Part shown: piece by piece, positions 40,023-49,278 of the stretch | How positions within the stretch are numbered: position 1 is the first letter of the stretch | Layout of the letters: every line of letters begins with the position of its first letter | DNA from: JANNBN01 sp963763885 | GTDB lineage: Bacteria > Actinomycetota > Acidimicrobiia > Acidimicrobiales > JANYDT01 | Reading direction: 5' to 3' | DNA: 64,000 nt | Assembly (NCBI GenBank): GCA_963763885.1 | Contig: CAVXQD010000001.1 | Coordinates: 744,001-808,000, forward strand | Position numbers and translations under genes: made by a program | Notes under the pieces: generated by a model | Seen by the model: the letters and a program-made list of their open reading frames with translations, nothing else | Databases searched by the model: none | What the model was told of the DNA's origin: nothing

Positions 40023-40766
40023 TTACATGGACATCCACACTCGTTGGGACGATCTGACGTGACGTTCGGCGCACAACCAGGAATCGAGCTGGTCAGGTTG
40101 TTCGACAGCGACAAACGAGCATGGCTCTGTTACGAGGAGTCCACCTACGAACTCGATCTCGGCATGTGCAACCTCACGGCCGCGAAGATTCTCTTCCACG
40201 GCACACCAATGCGCAGCGTTGTTGACGTGGCCCAACGTGTCCAGGTCGGTGTAGCGCAACGTCCAAGGGATACGAGTGGCGGCTTCGGGTGGGATGCCAT
40301 GCGTGAGCCGAGCCTCGACTCTTCGCCCGCCGGCAGCTTCTGCGTAGGCGGACAGAAAGTCTTCCGGAAGGCGGCTTGGCCGTCCAGAAGCGTCAATTGG
40401 AACCCAGATCCCGGACGTCTCGACCGATGCACCCTGGTCCCCCACCACGGAGGTCCGGCGTTCAGCCCAGCTGCGCGCGGTGCCTCCGCAGAACGTGGTG
40501 AGCGTGAGACGTTCTCCGATCTTGGGGGTCTGTTTGATGGCGAGCACCAACCGTCTCAGCACATACGCATACGCGCTTCCTTTAAGAGCATCGGCGGCAT
40601 CGGCAGTAGCGATGTCTTGGATGATCCGGGCCAGCCCATCCAACCGTATGCGCCCGTAGGGATTGACGTCGCCCAAAGCAACTATGCGTGACCGTACAAA
40701 GGTACGGCCAGCGGTTGGTATCGGAACCATTTCATAAGATGGCACTCCATCTGGAGGAGTTGTCAT
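40023..40766 (-). CDS. Acyl-ACP thioesterase family protein
   Basis: This 247-residue protein has two tandem hotdog domains as in FatA/FatB-type acyl-ACP thioesterases. The first holds GRIRLDGLARIIQDIATADAAD, and the second carries the signature RYTDLDTLGHVNNAAHWCAVEE near 170-191. It releases fatty acids from acyl carrier protein or acts on acyl-CoA. ATG 40766 overlaps the stop of the nitroreductase gene (ATGA), so the two are coupled. Confidence 0.88.
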   Translation of the reverse strand: MTTPPDGVPSYEMVPIPTAGRTFVRSRIVALGDVNPYGRIRLDGLARIIQDIATADAADALKGSAYAYVLRRLVLAIKQTPKIGERLTLTTFCGGTARSWAERRTSVVGDQGASVETSGIWVPIDASGRPSRLPEDFLSAYAEAAGGRRVEARLTHGIPPEAATRIPWTLRYTDLDTLGHVNNAAHWCAVEENLRGREVAHAEIEFVGGLLVTEPCSFVAVEQPDQLDSWLCAERHVRSSQRVWMSM

Positions 40767-41458
40767 CGGGGAGGCCCCGCCTGGGTAAACCGGGTGCCTT
40801 CCGGATCCACTGCCCACCCAGGCGCCATTCCCCATGTGTCCCCGCTAACGAGTTCTGCCAACGGGCGCCGCCGAACTGGGCCGTGCCCAGCACCCACGGG
40901 CCGTCCGAGGGGAATGGTTGCGCACAGCGCGATCTCGTCGGGGATACCGACGATTTCGCGGAGTTGCGCTTCGACGCCTTGCTGCCACATGGTGATCACA
41001 CCCCCATAGCCCAGAGCCCGAGCTGCCAGAAGAAGATTCTGGACCGCCGGGTAGACCGAAGCTCCTTCAGACGGAGTGGGTGCACGGTGGCGGCGAAGGC
41101 ATGGAATGACAACCGCCGGCGCATTTTCGAAGTGCTCCACAAAATGGGCCATCGTCGCTGCCATCCGGGCCTTGGGAGTATCGGCGGCGGCCCCGCTGCC
41201 GGCGTCGTAACCGTCCGCCTCACGTTTGTCAGCCCAGACCGCCTTGGCCACGTTGCCCAACAGCTTCTTGGCCGCACGGGACTTCTCGGAGTCCGTGAGC
41301 ACAACAAAGTGAAACCCCTGCCGGTTGGACCCAGTGGGGGCTCGACTCGCAGCAAACAGGATCTTCTGCAGATCAGCAGGTGGAATCGGGTCCGGCCGAT
41401 ACCGACGGATTGCCCGCGTCGTGGCGAGTACATCGAGAAACGCTTGCTGATCGGTCAT
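40763..41458 (-). CDS. Nitroreductase family protein
   Basis: This 231-residue FMN-dependent oxidoreductase has LATTRAIRRYRPDPIPPADLQKIL, the flavin motif SRAPTGSNRQGFHFVV and YPAVQNLLLAARALGYGGVIT. ATG 41458 is used; the frame extends 56 codons further but without family likeness. It is coupled to the thioesterase downstream. The other nitroreductase in the window (25447-26187) is a distinct paralogue. Confidence 0.9.
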   Translation of the reverse strand: MTDQQAFLDVLATTRAIRRYRPDPIPPADLQKILFAASRAPTGSNRQGFHFVVLTDSEKSRAAKKLLGNVAKAVWADKREADGYDAGSGAAADTPKARMAATMAHFVEHFENAPAVVIPCLRRHRAPTPSEGASVYPAVQNLLLAARALGYGGVITMWQQGVEAQLREIVGIPDEIALCATIPLGRPVGAGHGPVRRRPLAELVSGDTWGMAPGWAVDPEGTRFTQAGPPR

Positions 41459-41581
41459 ATCCCATGCTGGCACCGAGACTGACCCACACGGAAACCGGGT
41501 AGCTCGACCCCGCTGGGAAAGGCGTGGCCTAGCACCATTGTCCAATAGTGGGCCGCCCACGTGACACCGCACAGTGGACTC

Positions 41582-42563
41582 ATGCGAGCAGTGGTCACCG
41601 GTTGTGCCGGATTTATTGGGTCCCATCTGAGCGAACGGCTTGTCGCCGACGGTTGGAGGGTTACCGGGTTAGACGCGTTCACCCCGTATTACGACCCTGC
41701 GGACAAGTTGGCCAACCTCGACGGCTTGGCAGGGGACACCCAGTTCGACCTCGTCACAACCGATATCGCCGCCCATGACCTGTCACGTGTGTTCAACAAC
41801 GCAGACGTGGTGTTCCACCTTGCCGCTCAACCGGGCGTGCGCGGCAGTTTCGGGACTGGTTTCGACCGGTACGTGCGAGACAACGTCATCGGGACGCAGC
41901 GGGTCTTCGAAGCTGCTCTCGACGCCAGTTGTGAGCGGGTTGTTTACGCGTCTTCCTCTTCCGTCTACGGAGATGCCACGGACTATCCATGCGGCGAGAC
42001 CATTCCACACCGACCCCTATCGCCGTACGGAGTTACCAAGAGCACATGTGAATCGTTGGCCGGCACATACGGAGCGAAGGGTCTCTGGTCAATCGGCCTC
42101 CGCTACTTCACCGTGTACGGACCACGCCAACGACCCGACATGGCGTTCCGCAAGTTGTGCGAAGCGGCCAACGGCGGAGCCCCGTTCACCCTCAACGGTG
42201 ACGGTCAACAGTCACGCGACTTCACGTTTGTCCATGACGCAGTGGACGCAACCGTTCGGTGCGCGACCGCAGACCTCCGCGGAGCGATCAACGTCGGTGG
42301 CGGCCAAGAAGCGACCATGAACGAAGTGATCGCCATGCTGTCGGAAATCACTGGAACTGACCTCAACGTTGGCGCAGCACCGGATCAACCTGGCGACGTG
42401 CGTCGGACCGGCGCAGACACCACACTCGCGCGGGGTCCTTGGGTGGAACCCTCGAACCACTATCGCGTCTGGCCTTGCGGCCGAATTCGACTGGGTCAGC
42501 GAGCGCCATACAACCAAGTTGTTGGCCACAGCTGGACCTGGCGGACAGGGCGGACGCCTGTGA
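41582..42563 (+). pseudogene. NAD-dependent UDP-sugar epimerase (UDP-glucuronate 4-epimerase-like), frameshifted near 42432
   Basis: The frame from ATG 41582 encodes an extended SDR epimerase: VTGCAGFIGSHLSERL at the N-terminus, HLAAQPGVR, the S-S-S-S-V-Y-G block, SPYGVTK (Tyr/Lys active site) and YFTVYGPRQRPDMAF. It runs through DVRRTGADTTLAR and then loses likeness. The expected end (VLGWNPRTTIASGLAAEFDWVSE) continues in the next frame to a stop at 42563. Removing one G from the GGGG at about 42431-42434 restores a complete protein of about 326 residues. This is either a sequencing or assembly indel or a recent inactivating mutation. The reaction would supply UDP-galacturonate-type sugars to the glycan locus. 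Confidence 0.8.
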
Positions 42564-42619
42564 CAAGCGAGTTCCGCCGCAGCTCCAAGGAACGTCAAAT
42601 CGTCTGCGGGCAAACCAAC

Positions 42620-43777
42620 TCAGCTCAAGCGCTCAGCGAAGGTTTCCACGGCGAGAATCAATCGTTCGGTGCGGTCCGGCCAGTCCTTCTTTGCCCGACG
42701 CAAAGCGCGGTCACAGCGCCGCAGCAACGTGGCAGCCAGGAACCAGTCGAGGTGCTCGATTCTGCCCGACCCATAACCTGTCTTCAGGTTGTCAAGAGTA
42801 TCGAGTGCACGCAAATCATCGCCCACCCGTCCGCTCATCACGTTGGTTACATAAGCGGCAACATCCAGGGCTCGAGGTGCACGACACAGCGTGTCGAGGT
42901 CCACAAGTGTCAGTTGGCTTGCGGCGTGTGGAACCCGATCGCTCTGCGTTTCTCCAATCAGCTGACCTGCGTTGAAGTCACCATGGCTGGTCACCAGTGC
43001 GCCTGCGCCATTCGGCAAGAAGTCGGGCAAGAACTCTGCGATGACATCAGTCAGCTTGCGCTGGACCGCTGCCAACCGATCACGGTGGACGGGCAGCGCA
43101 AACGAGACAAGGTCAACGACCGCGGCGCACTGACCCAGCAACTCGGCGGGACCGAAAACTGGGACGTCCGCAACCGGCGAACTATGGAGCGTCTGCAGCA
43201 GCTGACCCGCAGCGAAGGAGACGCTGACCGCGCTGGACGCATCGAACCCGCTCCCGGGGATGAGTTGCTGCGCCACGCAACGACGATCACGGTCAACGCT
43301 GACAATCGGCGCTGTCCGCACATTGAGGTTGACCGACGCAGCACGCATGGCTGCGTCCACATCAGAATCGGTTGCGTAGAACTTTTCGACCACACCGCCT
43401 TGAACCTCGTCTCCCCAACCGCTGGAACCCGTTCGACGGATTGCTGCCCGCTGGTACGGAACCCACGCGAGCACCTCAGAAGGTGTTGTGGCACCGATTC
43501 GCAAAACCGGATCCGCCGGGAACATCGATGCGTGCAGGCTGCGTCCAGTGCTGGGCACCCAGCCCACGGAAATGACAAACAGTTGGTCCGTTCCGTCAAC
43601 CGATGCTCGCCATTGGGCAAGGAAACGGGCACCAGGGCGGTACTCGAGGTAACGAAGACGAAGCGCACTGGTCGTTACGCCAAGTTGTTGATGGAGCAGT
43701 GCTGCAACCGAGTCGGCGTGGAACCCAATGCTGGCATCCGGCAAGCCGGGGTCGGGAGGAAGAACCAATGAACGCAT
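42620..43777 (-). CDS. Aminoglycoside-phosphotransferase-fold kinase (APH family)
   Basis: This 385-residue protein has the catalytic loop TSHGDFNAGQLI and the metal-binding LVDLDTLCRAPRALDVAAYV of APH/choline-kinase-fold enzymes. The N-terminal lobe has LRLRYLEYRPGARFLAQW, where the ATP-contacting lysine is not obvious. In this setting it may phosphorylate a sugar or glycan intermediate. Its ATG (43777-43775) overlaps the start region of the divergent glycosyltransferase by about 10 bases; an in-frame TTG lies just inside. It is a distant paralogue of the APH protein at 47896. Confidence 0.82.
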   Translation of the reverse strand: MRSLVLPPDPGLPDASIGFHADSVAALLHQQLGVTTSALRLRYLEYRPGARFLAQWRASVDGTDQLFVISVGWVPSTGRSLHASMFPADPVLRIGATTPSEVLAWVPYQRAAIRRTGSSGWGDEVQGGVVEKFYATDSDVDAAMRAASVNLNVRTAPIVSVDRDRRCVAQQLIPGSGFDASSAVSVSFAAGQLLQTLHSSPVADVPVFGPAELLGQCAAVVDLVSFALPVHRDRLAAVQRKLTDVIAEFLPDFLPNGAGALVTSHGDFNAGQLIGETQSDRVPHAASQLTLVDLDTLCRAPRALDVAAYVTNVMSGRVGDDLRALDTLDNLKTGYGSGRIEHLDWFLAATLLRRCDRALRRAKKDWPDRTERLILAVETFAERLS

Positions 43778-44928
43778 CTTCTGGACAACGGTACAGCGCT
43801 CGTATCGCTGTGGTCGTTTCAGGTTGGCCCCGTCTTTCGGAGACGTTCGCGTTGAACGAACTTCAGGCCCTGCACCAGCGGGGGATGCTCGCTGCGATCT
43901 ACGCCACCAAGGCGTCTAAATCTGAGCCCCAACCCGGGCACTGCCACCTTGCTCACCTTGTGACCGTCCTCCCTGCCGGCACCGAGATTGCTCAGGCCGC
44001 AACACTGGCAACACACGCCGGAACGTTGGGAGTAACTGGTGTGCACGCATACTTTGCCCACGTTCCGGCTACGGTCGCCGAGCACGCGGCGGACCTTCTT
44101 GGCGTGCAGTTCGGTTTCAGCACCCACGCTCTGGACGCACGAAAGATTTCTCCTGAGCTCCTCAAGCGCCGCGCAAGCCACTCGGCTGTGGTGGTTGCCT
44201 GCAACGCAGACGTAGCGGCAGTTGTTGCAGAGTCCGGCATGACGCCAACGCTGCTACCCCACGGCGTAGACCTCGACCGGTTTCATCCGGGTTTCATTCG
44301 CGCGCATACAAGCCCGCCTAACGCTCCACTCAGAATTCTTTCGGTTGGCCGGTTCGTTGAGAAGAAGGGCTTCTCTGTTCTCCTGAACGCGCTAGCAGTC
44401 ACCACGATCGCACACACGCTTACGTTGATCGGTTCCGGCACTGAACGCGAACGACTCGAGCAGCTCATCGACTCACTCGACTTAAACGCACGAGTTCAGT
44501 TCGCTGGTTCCGCTACCCACGACCAACTCCCGGATGCGTACCGCGAGGCTGACGTGGTTGCAGTCCCGTCCATCATTGACTCCAACAACGACCGCGATGG
44601 TTTGCCGAACGTGGTGTTGGAAGCAATGGCCAGCGGTTGCGCCCTCGTCGCAAGCAGAGTCGCAGCAGTCCCTTCGGCCATCGATCACGAACGCAATGGA
44701 ATCCTTGTGGAGCCCGAAAACGTCGAAGCGCTGGCCCGTGCACTCGATCAGCTTGCGTCGGACCCAGCATTGCGTCAGCGACTTGGCTCTGCAGCACGCG
44801 ACACCGCCTGCGAGCGGTTTGCACTCGAATGTTGTTCCTCTGACTTCTGCGATGCGCTTGAACGTGCGTACGGAGATGAGGGTGCGTCCCACGCTGCCGA
44901 CCATGTACGACAGGCGGCGGACCGATGA
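43768..44928 (+). CDS. Glycosyltransferase family 4 (group 1)
   Basis: This 386-residue GT-B enzyme transfers a sugar from a nucleotide sugar. Features are WPRLSETFALNELQAL, LPHGVDLDRFHPG, LSVGRFVEKKGF, and the donor-binding E-x7-E region DGLPNVVLEAMASGCALVAS. GGGAGG lies about 8 bases before ATG 43768. It is the first gene of a plus-strand glycan operon; its stop overlaps the next start (ATGA). No membrane segment is seen. Confidence 0.92.
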   Translation: MNASSGQRYSARIAVVVSGWPRLSETFALNELQALHQRGMLAAIYATKASKSEPQPGHCHLAHLVTVLPAGTEIAQAATLATHAGTLGVTGVHAYFAHVPATVAEHAADLLGVQFGFSTHALDARKISPELLKRRASHSAVVVACNADVAAVVAESGMTPTLLPHGVDLDRFHPGFIRAHTSPPNAPLRILSVGRFVEKKGFSVLLNALAVTTIAHTLTLIGSGTERERLEQLIDSLDLNARVQFAGSATHDQLPDAYREADVVAVPSIIDSNNDRDGLPNVVLEAMASGCALVASRVAAVPSAIDHERNGILVEPENVEALARALDQLASDPALRQRLGSAARDTACERFALECCSSDFCDALERAYGDEGASHAADHVRQAADR

Positions 44929-46229
44929 ATCGAAACGGGCACCCCGGCAGCATTGCCTATGTACTCAAGGGATATCCACGGTTGTCAGAACTGTTCATCG
45001 CCAGCGAGATCTGGCGCTTAGAACAGTTGGGCATCCCGCTACGCATTTATGTATGCACCCAGGCCGAAGAAGACAGCACCCATCCAGTTGTCGACCGAAT
45101 CGTTGCGGTGCCAGTACGCCTCCCTGTCCTCACTTCGATCAAGAGCTCGTCTTTCCCACGTTGGCTCGCAACGAATGTCCCGAACTTCCTCCAACACATT
45201 GTGCACTCGGCTCGTCGCCATCCGTTTGGACTTTGCCGCTCGCTCGGCGCTGCGTCTCGCCAATCCTGGCGGGCACGGAGTGGATGGCGTCCTAAGGCGA
45301 TCTATGCAAAGGAATGGCTACTGGCCACCGCGCTCGCTCACCAGTTGGATACGGCCAACGACGTCACGCACTTGCATGCGCACTTCGCTCACGGCACAAC
45401 GACCGTCACCTGGCTGGCTTCCAAGATCACGGGAATCCCGTTCTCGTTCACGGGCCACGCCAAGGACATTTATCGCGAATCGTTGAACCCCGCCGGCCTA
45501 CTCTTGCGCAAAGCGATGGACGCAGAGTTCGTCGTTACCTGTACCGCGGCCAACGTCGAACATCTCCGCCAAGTCGCTCCCGATGCAGACATCGTCCTCG
45601 CTTACCACGGGCTCAACGCGGACTTCTCGTTGCTGCTCAATGACCCTCCCCCTCAGACGATCCCCGCGAGGTTTCGGATGGTCAGCGTGGGACGGATGGT
45701 TCCGAAAAAGGGGTTCGATGTGTTGCTGGGTTCGGCGTCGGAACTGCGCGACCGCGGCTTGGATTTCGAACTGGTCATCGCCGGCGAGCCCGGCAGCGAA
45801 TCATCGTCCATCGCCACGTTGATCGGCGAGCTCGGACTAGAGCGAAACGTCACCCTCGTCGGCCCACAGTCGCAGGCTGAACTTTTGGCGCTGTACCGAG
45901 GCGCAAGCGTATTCGTGCTCGCGTGCAAGATCGATCAGGACGGCGATCGCGACGGCATCCCCAACGTGCTGGTCGAGGCGATGGCATCGGGTCTTCCTGT
46001 CGTATCGACCTCGGTGTCTGGTATTCCTGAGTTGATTCGGTCTGGAGACAACGGCCTGCTCGTGCCCAGCGAAGACTCCCACTCCCTTGCCGATGCGCTC
46101 TTGCGTTTGGCAAAGGATCCAGCGCTGGCGGCGTCTCTTGCATCATCCGGACACGCCACTGTCATGGCCAGTTTCGACGGCGACACGCTTGCGGCGCGGA
46201 TGGCTTCGTTGTTCGGACGGAGTTCGTGA
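44925..46229 (+). CDS. Glycosyltransferase family 4 (group 1)
   Basis: This 434-residue GT-B enzyme is related to its neighbour: KGYPRLSELFIASEIWRLE, HLHAHFAHGTTTVTW, FTGHAKDIYRESLNP, VSVGRMVPKKGFDVLL and DGIPNVLVEAMASGLPVVSTSVSGIPE. It is somewhat longer in the acceptor domain, so it probably uses a different acceptor. Both ends overlap neighbours (ATGA and GTGA), showing tight coupling in the operon. Confidence 0.92.
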   Translation: MNRNGHPGSIAYVLKGYPRLSELFIASEIWRLEQLGIPLRIYVCTQAEEDSTHPVVDRIVAVPVRLPVLTSIKSSSFPRWLATNVPNFLQHIVHSARRHPFGLCRSLGAASRQSWRARSGWRPKAIYAKEWLLATALAHQLDTANDVTHLHAHFAHGTTTVTWLASKITGIPFSFTGHAKDIYRESLNPAGLLLRKAMDAEFVVTCTAANVEHLRQVAPDADIVLAYHGLNADFSLLLNDPPPQTIPARFRMVSVGRMVPKKGFDVLLGSASELRDRGLDFELVIAGEPGSESSSIATLIGELGLERNVTLVGPQSQAELLALYRGASVFVLACKIDQDGDRDGIPNVLVEAMASGLPVVSTSVSGIPELIRSGDNGLLVPSEDSHSLADALLRLAKDPALAASLASSGHATVMASFDGDTLAARMASLFGRSS

Positions 46230-47899
46230 TGATCACCGCTCCATCGAGTCGCGTCCTCTGTGTGATCGATCACCTCCACCGCGATGTGGGAATCGCGGAT
46301 GCAGTGGTGCGCGGCGAGTTCACTCACTGCGGGGTGACAGCTCAACTCCCGATGCCGCCCACCTGGACGGTCAGCCCCATCGCTGACGAGGAGTGGCGCA
46401 TCGAGTGGGTAAAGGGATACGAGGGACTCGACCTCGCGTACGCGTTTTCACAAGAGCCGGCCGAGGCTTACGCCTCTACGTGGATGCTGCTGGTCTCAAG
46501 CTTCTGTGAGCAGGTTCCTGTGGGACACGACAGCTCGGACGTTTCGGCGCGTCGCATGCAGAACTGGCTGTACACATGGCAGCGATTTACCGACTCGCCG
46601 GAATTCCCCGGCTTCCCTGACTCTTTCGTACAACAACTCACTGCACGGCTTCGCCAAGACGCAGACCATCTTGCAGACAACCTCACAGCGGCGCGCAATC
46701 ACCGCACGCTCGAGATCTACTCCCTGCTCCTCTTAGGCATTGCCTTTCAAGACTCCTCCCGAGCCCAATGCGCGCTCGAAATACTTGCCGACAACGCGGA
46801 GACCGACATCGGCGACGACGGTGTTCAATGCGAACTATCGACGGACTACCACGGAATAGTTCTCCGATCACTAGTCGGAGCAATTGCGAATGCGCGACGC
46901 GTCGCTCTCACGGTTCCTGACCGCCTTGTTGCGCGCACGAGTCTCGCAGCGACTGTTGCGATGCACTGGCAACGTCCAGATGGCATCACGCCTGCAGTCT
47001 CTGACGGCGACGAAGCGGACTTCCGTCCACTCTTGAGCCTTGCGGCTGAGGTACTGGGACGAGCGGACCTTCTGTTCGCCGCAACCGAAGGGATCCACGG
47101 TGAACGCCCGACCGAGACCTGCCCCACGTTCCCCGTTGGTGGATACGCAGTGCAGCGAAGCGGATGGGGAACGACAGTTCGTTCGTATGCACACGAATGG
47201 TGGGCCCTCATGGACATAGGTCCAATTGGTGCTGGGGGGCACGGGCACTATGACCAACTCTCCGTCTTGCTTTATGCCAATGGGCAACCAATCACCGTGG
47301 ACCCAGGCCGCTACTCCTATGACGAAGAGCCTGAAGGTTGGCGGCGGACGTTCAAAGGCACCGCTGCGCACAACACCATTACCGTCGACGGAAGCGACCA
47401 GATCCCATTCAGACGGGGAAAACCGAAGGGTCCTCAGTCCACGGCTCGATTGCTACAACGAGACACCCGTCTCGATGCCCACGGCACACTCCACGACACG
47501 TTGGTCGGAGAGGTCATCAGCCCCAGCTACCCGGCTGTCCACATTCGCTCGTTGCATCTTGACTCGCAAACCGGATGGCGTGTCGTTGACAACGTACGTT
47601 CGTCGCAGAGCCACCGCTTCGATCTTCGGTGGCACCTCCCCGCGACGGCCACCGGCCGTACCACGCTCACTCAGTGCGACGGTGGCGCGTTGATCGAAAC
47701 TCCATACGGACACTTCACCATCACGGCAACAGCATCGGGTGCGTCAGCAACAGCGGGCAGCATGGTCCAAGGTGTCTCGGCGCGGGTTGAACAAGGCTGG
47801 GTCTCTCCTACTTACGGCGTGAAGCTACCTGCTCCAGTAATTGTGGCAACCGTTCACGGCGCAGAAGCCACCCTCATCACACATGTGACGCCACGATGA
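46226..47899 (+). CDS. Heparinase II/III family protein
   Basis: This 557-residue protein has an all-helical N-terminal half (RRMQNWLYTWQRF, RNHRTLEIYSLLLLGIAF) and a beta-sandwich C-terminal half with the family signature GHGHYDQLSVLLYANGQPITVDPGRYSYD near 330-360 and TAAHNTITVDG. Such proteins are lyases for uronate-containing glycans, or in biosynthetic loci trim or epimerise a polymer. No signal peptide is found, which is unusual for a secreted lyase and suggests a cytoplasmic role. The start is GTG 46226 (GTGA overlap) or ATG 46229. Confidence 0.88.
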   Translation: MMITAPSSRVLCVIDHLHRDVGIADAVVRGEFTHCGVTAQLPMPPTWTVSPIADEEWRIEWVKGYEGLDLAYAFSQEPAEAYASTWMLLVSSFCEQVPVGHDSSDVSARRMQNWLYTWQRFTDSPEFPGFPDSFVQQLTARLRQDADHLADNLTAARNHRTLEIYSLLLLGIAFQDSSRAQCALEILADNAETDIGDDGVQCELSTDYHGIVLRSLVGAIANARRVALTVPDRLVARTSLAATVAMHWQRPDGITPAVSDGDEADFRPLLSLAAEVLGRADLLFAATEGIHGERPTETCPTFPVGGYAVQRSGWGTTVRSYAHEWWALMDIGPIGAGGHGHYDQLSVLLYANGQPITVDPGRYSYDEEPEGWRRTFKGTAAHNTITVDGSDQIPFRRGKPKGPQSTARLLQRDTRLDAHGTLHDTLVGEVISPSYPAVHIRSLHLDSQTGWRVVDNVRSSQSHRFDLRWHLPATATGRTTLTQCDGGALIETPYGHFTITATASGASATAGSMVQGVSARVEQGWVSPTYGVKLPAPVIVATVHGAEATLITHVTPR

Positions 47900-49278
47900 G
47901 CAGCTCAGTTGTTACATACTCATACAACTTGTCGCGGCTGCCGACAGACGACGCAGTCCCAGGACGCGAGCGACTATTGGACCAGCATTATGCACGAAAC
48001 CTTATTTCGGAACTGATGTGCAATGCGCTCGGATATCGCGTATCCGACGTAGTCATCAAACGAGTGAAGTACCGCATCGGGGAAAGCCTTCGAGTGACCT
48101 ACCGTGTCACCATCGACGGCCCCGGGGGTCAGGCGACGCAACTGGTCACAGCTCGAACCTTCGCCGATGGCGGAGTGGCTGCCTTTGCCAAAGCGCAACG
48201 GTGCATCATCGAGGTACCCATACTTCGACCCGTGTTGCACCACCCACAAACCTCCTCGGTGTGGTGGTCGCTCCCCAACGACCGGCGCCTCCTCAACGTG
48301 GATCAATTCCTGTCACCAAGTCCGCGAGTGCTGACAACTCTCGGTTTACCGACCGCCTCGTCGCTTGAAGTCGTTGAGTACGCAGCCGAGCGATCCTTGA
48401 CCCTTTGTGTCCGATCCGAGCCCGGGCTGGTGCTTGGCTATCTGAAGCACTACGCACCGGGAACCGTCGACATTGCGTTGCTTTCACGCCGGTATCGGAG
48501 GGTCGCAGCCGGGCTTGCCGAAGCGGCCAACGGGGTCCGCTCACCCGAGATCCTGGCAACTGACGAGGACAGCCTGGTGCTCGAGCCGATGCCTGGTGTT
48601 CCGTGGGCTGGCGTGAGCAGCCAGGCACCAGCCACACTCCCCAACGCTTTCGAACTCCTTGGACGCGCAATTGGCACTTTGCACTCCCTCCCGCTTGAAG
48701 GATCTGAGCACCGGTTCGAACGACTCGACGACTCGCGCATCGAACGCAGCGCTGAAATCGTCGGGTCGGTTCGGCCCGACCTCGCTGGCAGGTTTGCAGT
48801 ACTTGCGGCGAGCCTGGTTGCGTCACGTCCACCGACGCAAAGACACGTTTTGCTTCATGGGGATTGCCACCCCAACAATGCACTGCTCAGCGGGAACCAA
48901 GTGTCTCTGATCGATCTTGACCAGGCCGGGATTGGCGACCCTGCAGCCGATGTGGGAAGTCTCCTCGCCCGAGTGCATCGTGACGCTGTCCTGGGCGAGA
49001 TATCGGCAGGCGACGACTATTTCACGGATCAGCGACACGGTGACCGAACAGAAGCTGCATTTTCACGCGGGTACAACCAGACAGCAGCGCCGCTGTCCAA
49101 TGAGAGCATCGCTTGGCACACCGCTGCTGCAATTTTGGTCGAGCAATCCGTCCGAGCGGTGAATCGAATCCGGCCACGCACCATCGAGCGTCTGGAACCG
49201 CTACTGGCTCGGGCCCAACACCTAGCAGATGCAGCCAAATCGTCGAATCCAACCTTGGTCAGGAAACTCCCATCGTGA
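47896..49278 (+). CDS. APH-fold phosphotransferase
   Basis: This 460-residue kinase-fold protein has the catalytic loop LLHGDCHPNNALL near 311-323 and LIDLDQAGIGDPAADVGSLLA just after. The N-terminal lobe has IKRVKYRIGESLRVTYRVT. It probably phosphorylates a sugar or glycan head group; antibiotic resistance is not suggested by the context. Its start overlaps the heparinase stop (ATGA) and its stop overlaps the next gene (GTGA). Confidence 0.85.
   Translation: MSSSVVTYSYNLSRLPTDDAVPGRERLLDQHYARNLISELMCNALGYRVSDVVIKRVKYRIGESLRVTYRVTIDGPGGQATQLVTARTFADGGVAAFAKAQRCIIEVPILRPVLHHPQTSSVWWSLPNDRRLLNVDQFLSPSPRVLTTLGLPTASSLEVVEYAAERSLTLCVRSEPGLVLGYLKHYAPGTVDIALLSRRYRRVAAGLAEAANGVRSPEILATDEDSLVLEPMPGVPWAGVSSQAPATLPNAFELLGRAIGTLHSLPLEGSEHRFERLDDSRIERSAEIVGSVRPDLAGRFAVLAASLVASRPPTQRHVLLHGDCHPNNALLSGNQVSLIDLDQAGIGDPAADVGSLLARVHRDAVLGEISAGDDYFTDQRHGDRTEAAFSRGYNQTAAPLSNESIAWHTAAAILVEQSVRAVNRIRPRTIERLEPLLARAQHLADAAKSSNPTLVRKLPS

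Noticed and set aside
42564..43771. Extension of the epimerase frame to a 736-residue protein
   Set aside because: After the frameshift the plus-strand frame runs antisense to the APH kinase gene and has no protein likeness.
47896..49278. APH-fold protein considered as an aminoglycoside resistance gene
   Set aside because: It is coupled on both sides to glycan genes and differs widely from resistance enzymes, so a sugar kinase role is more likely.
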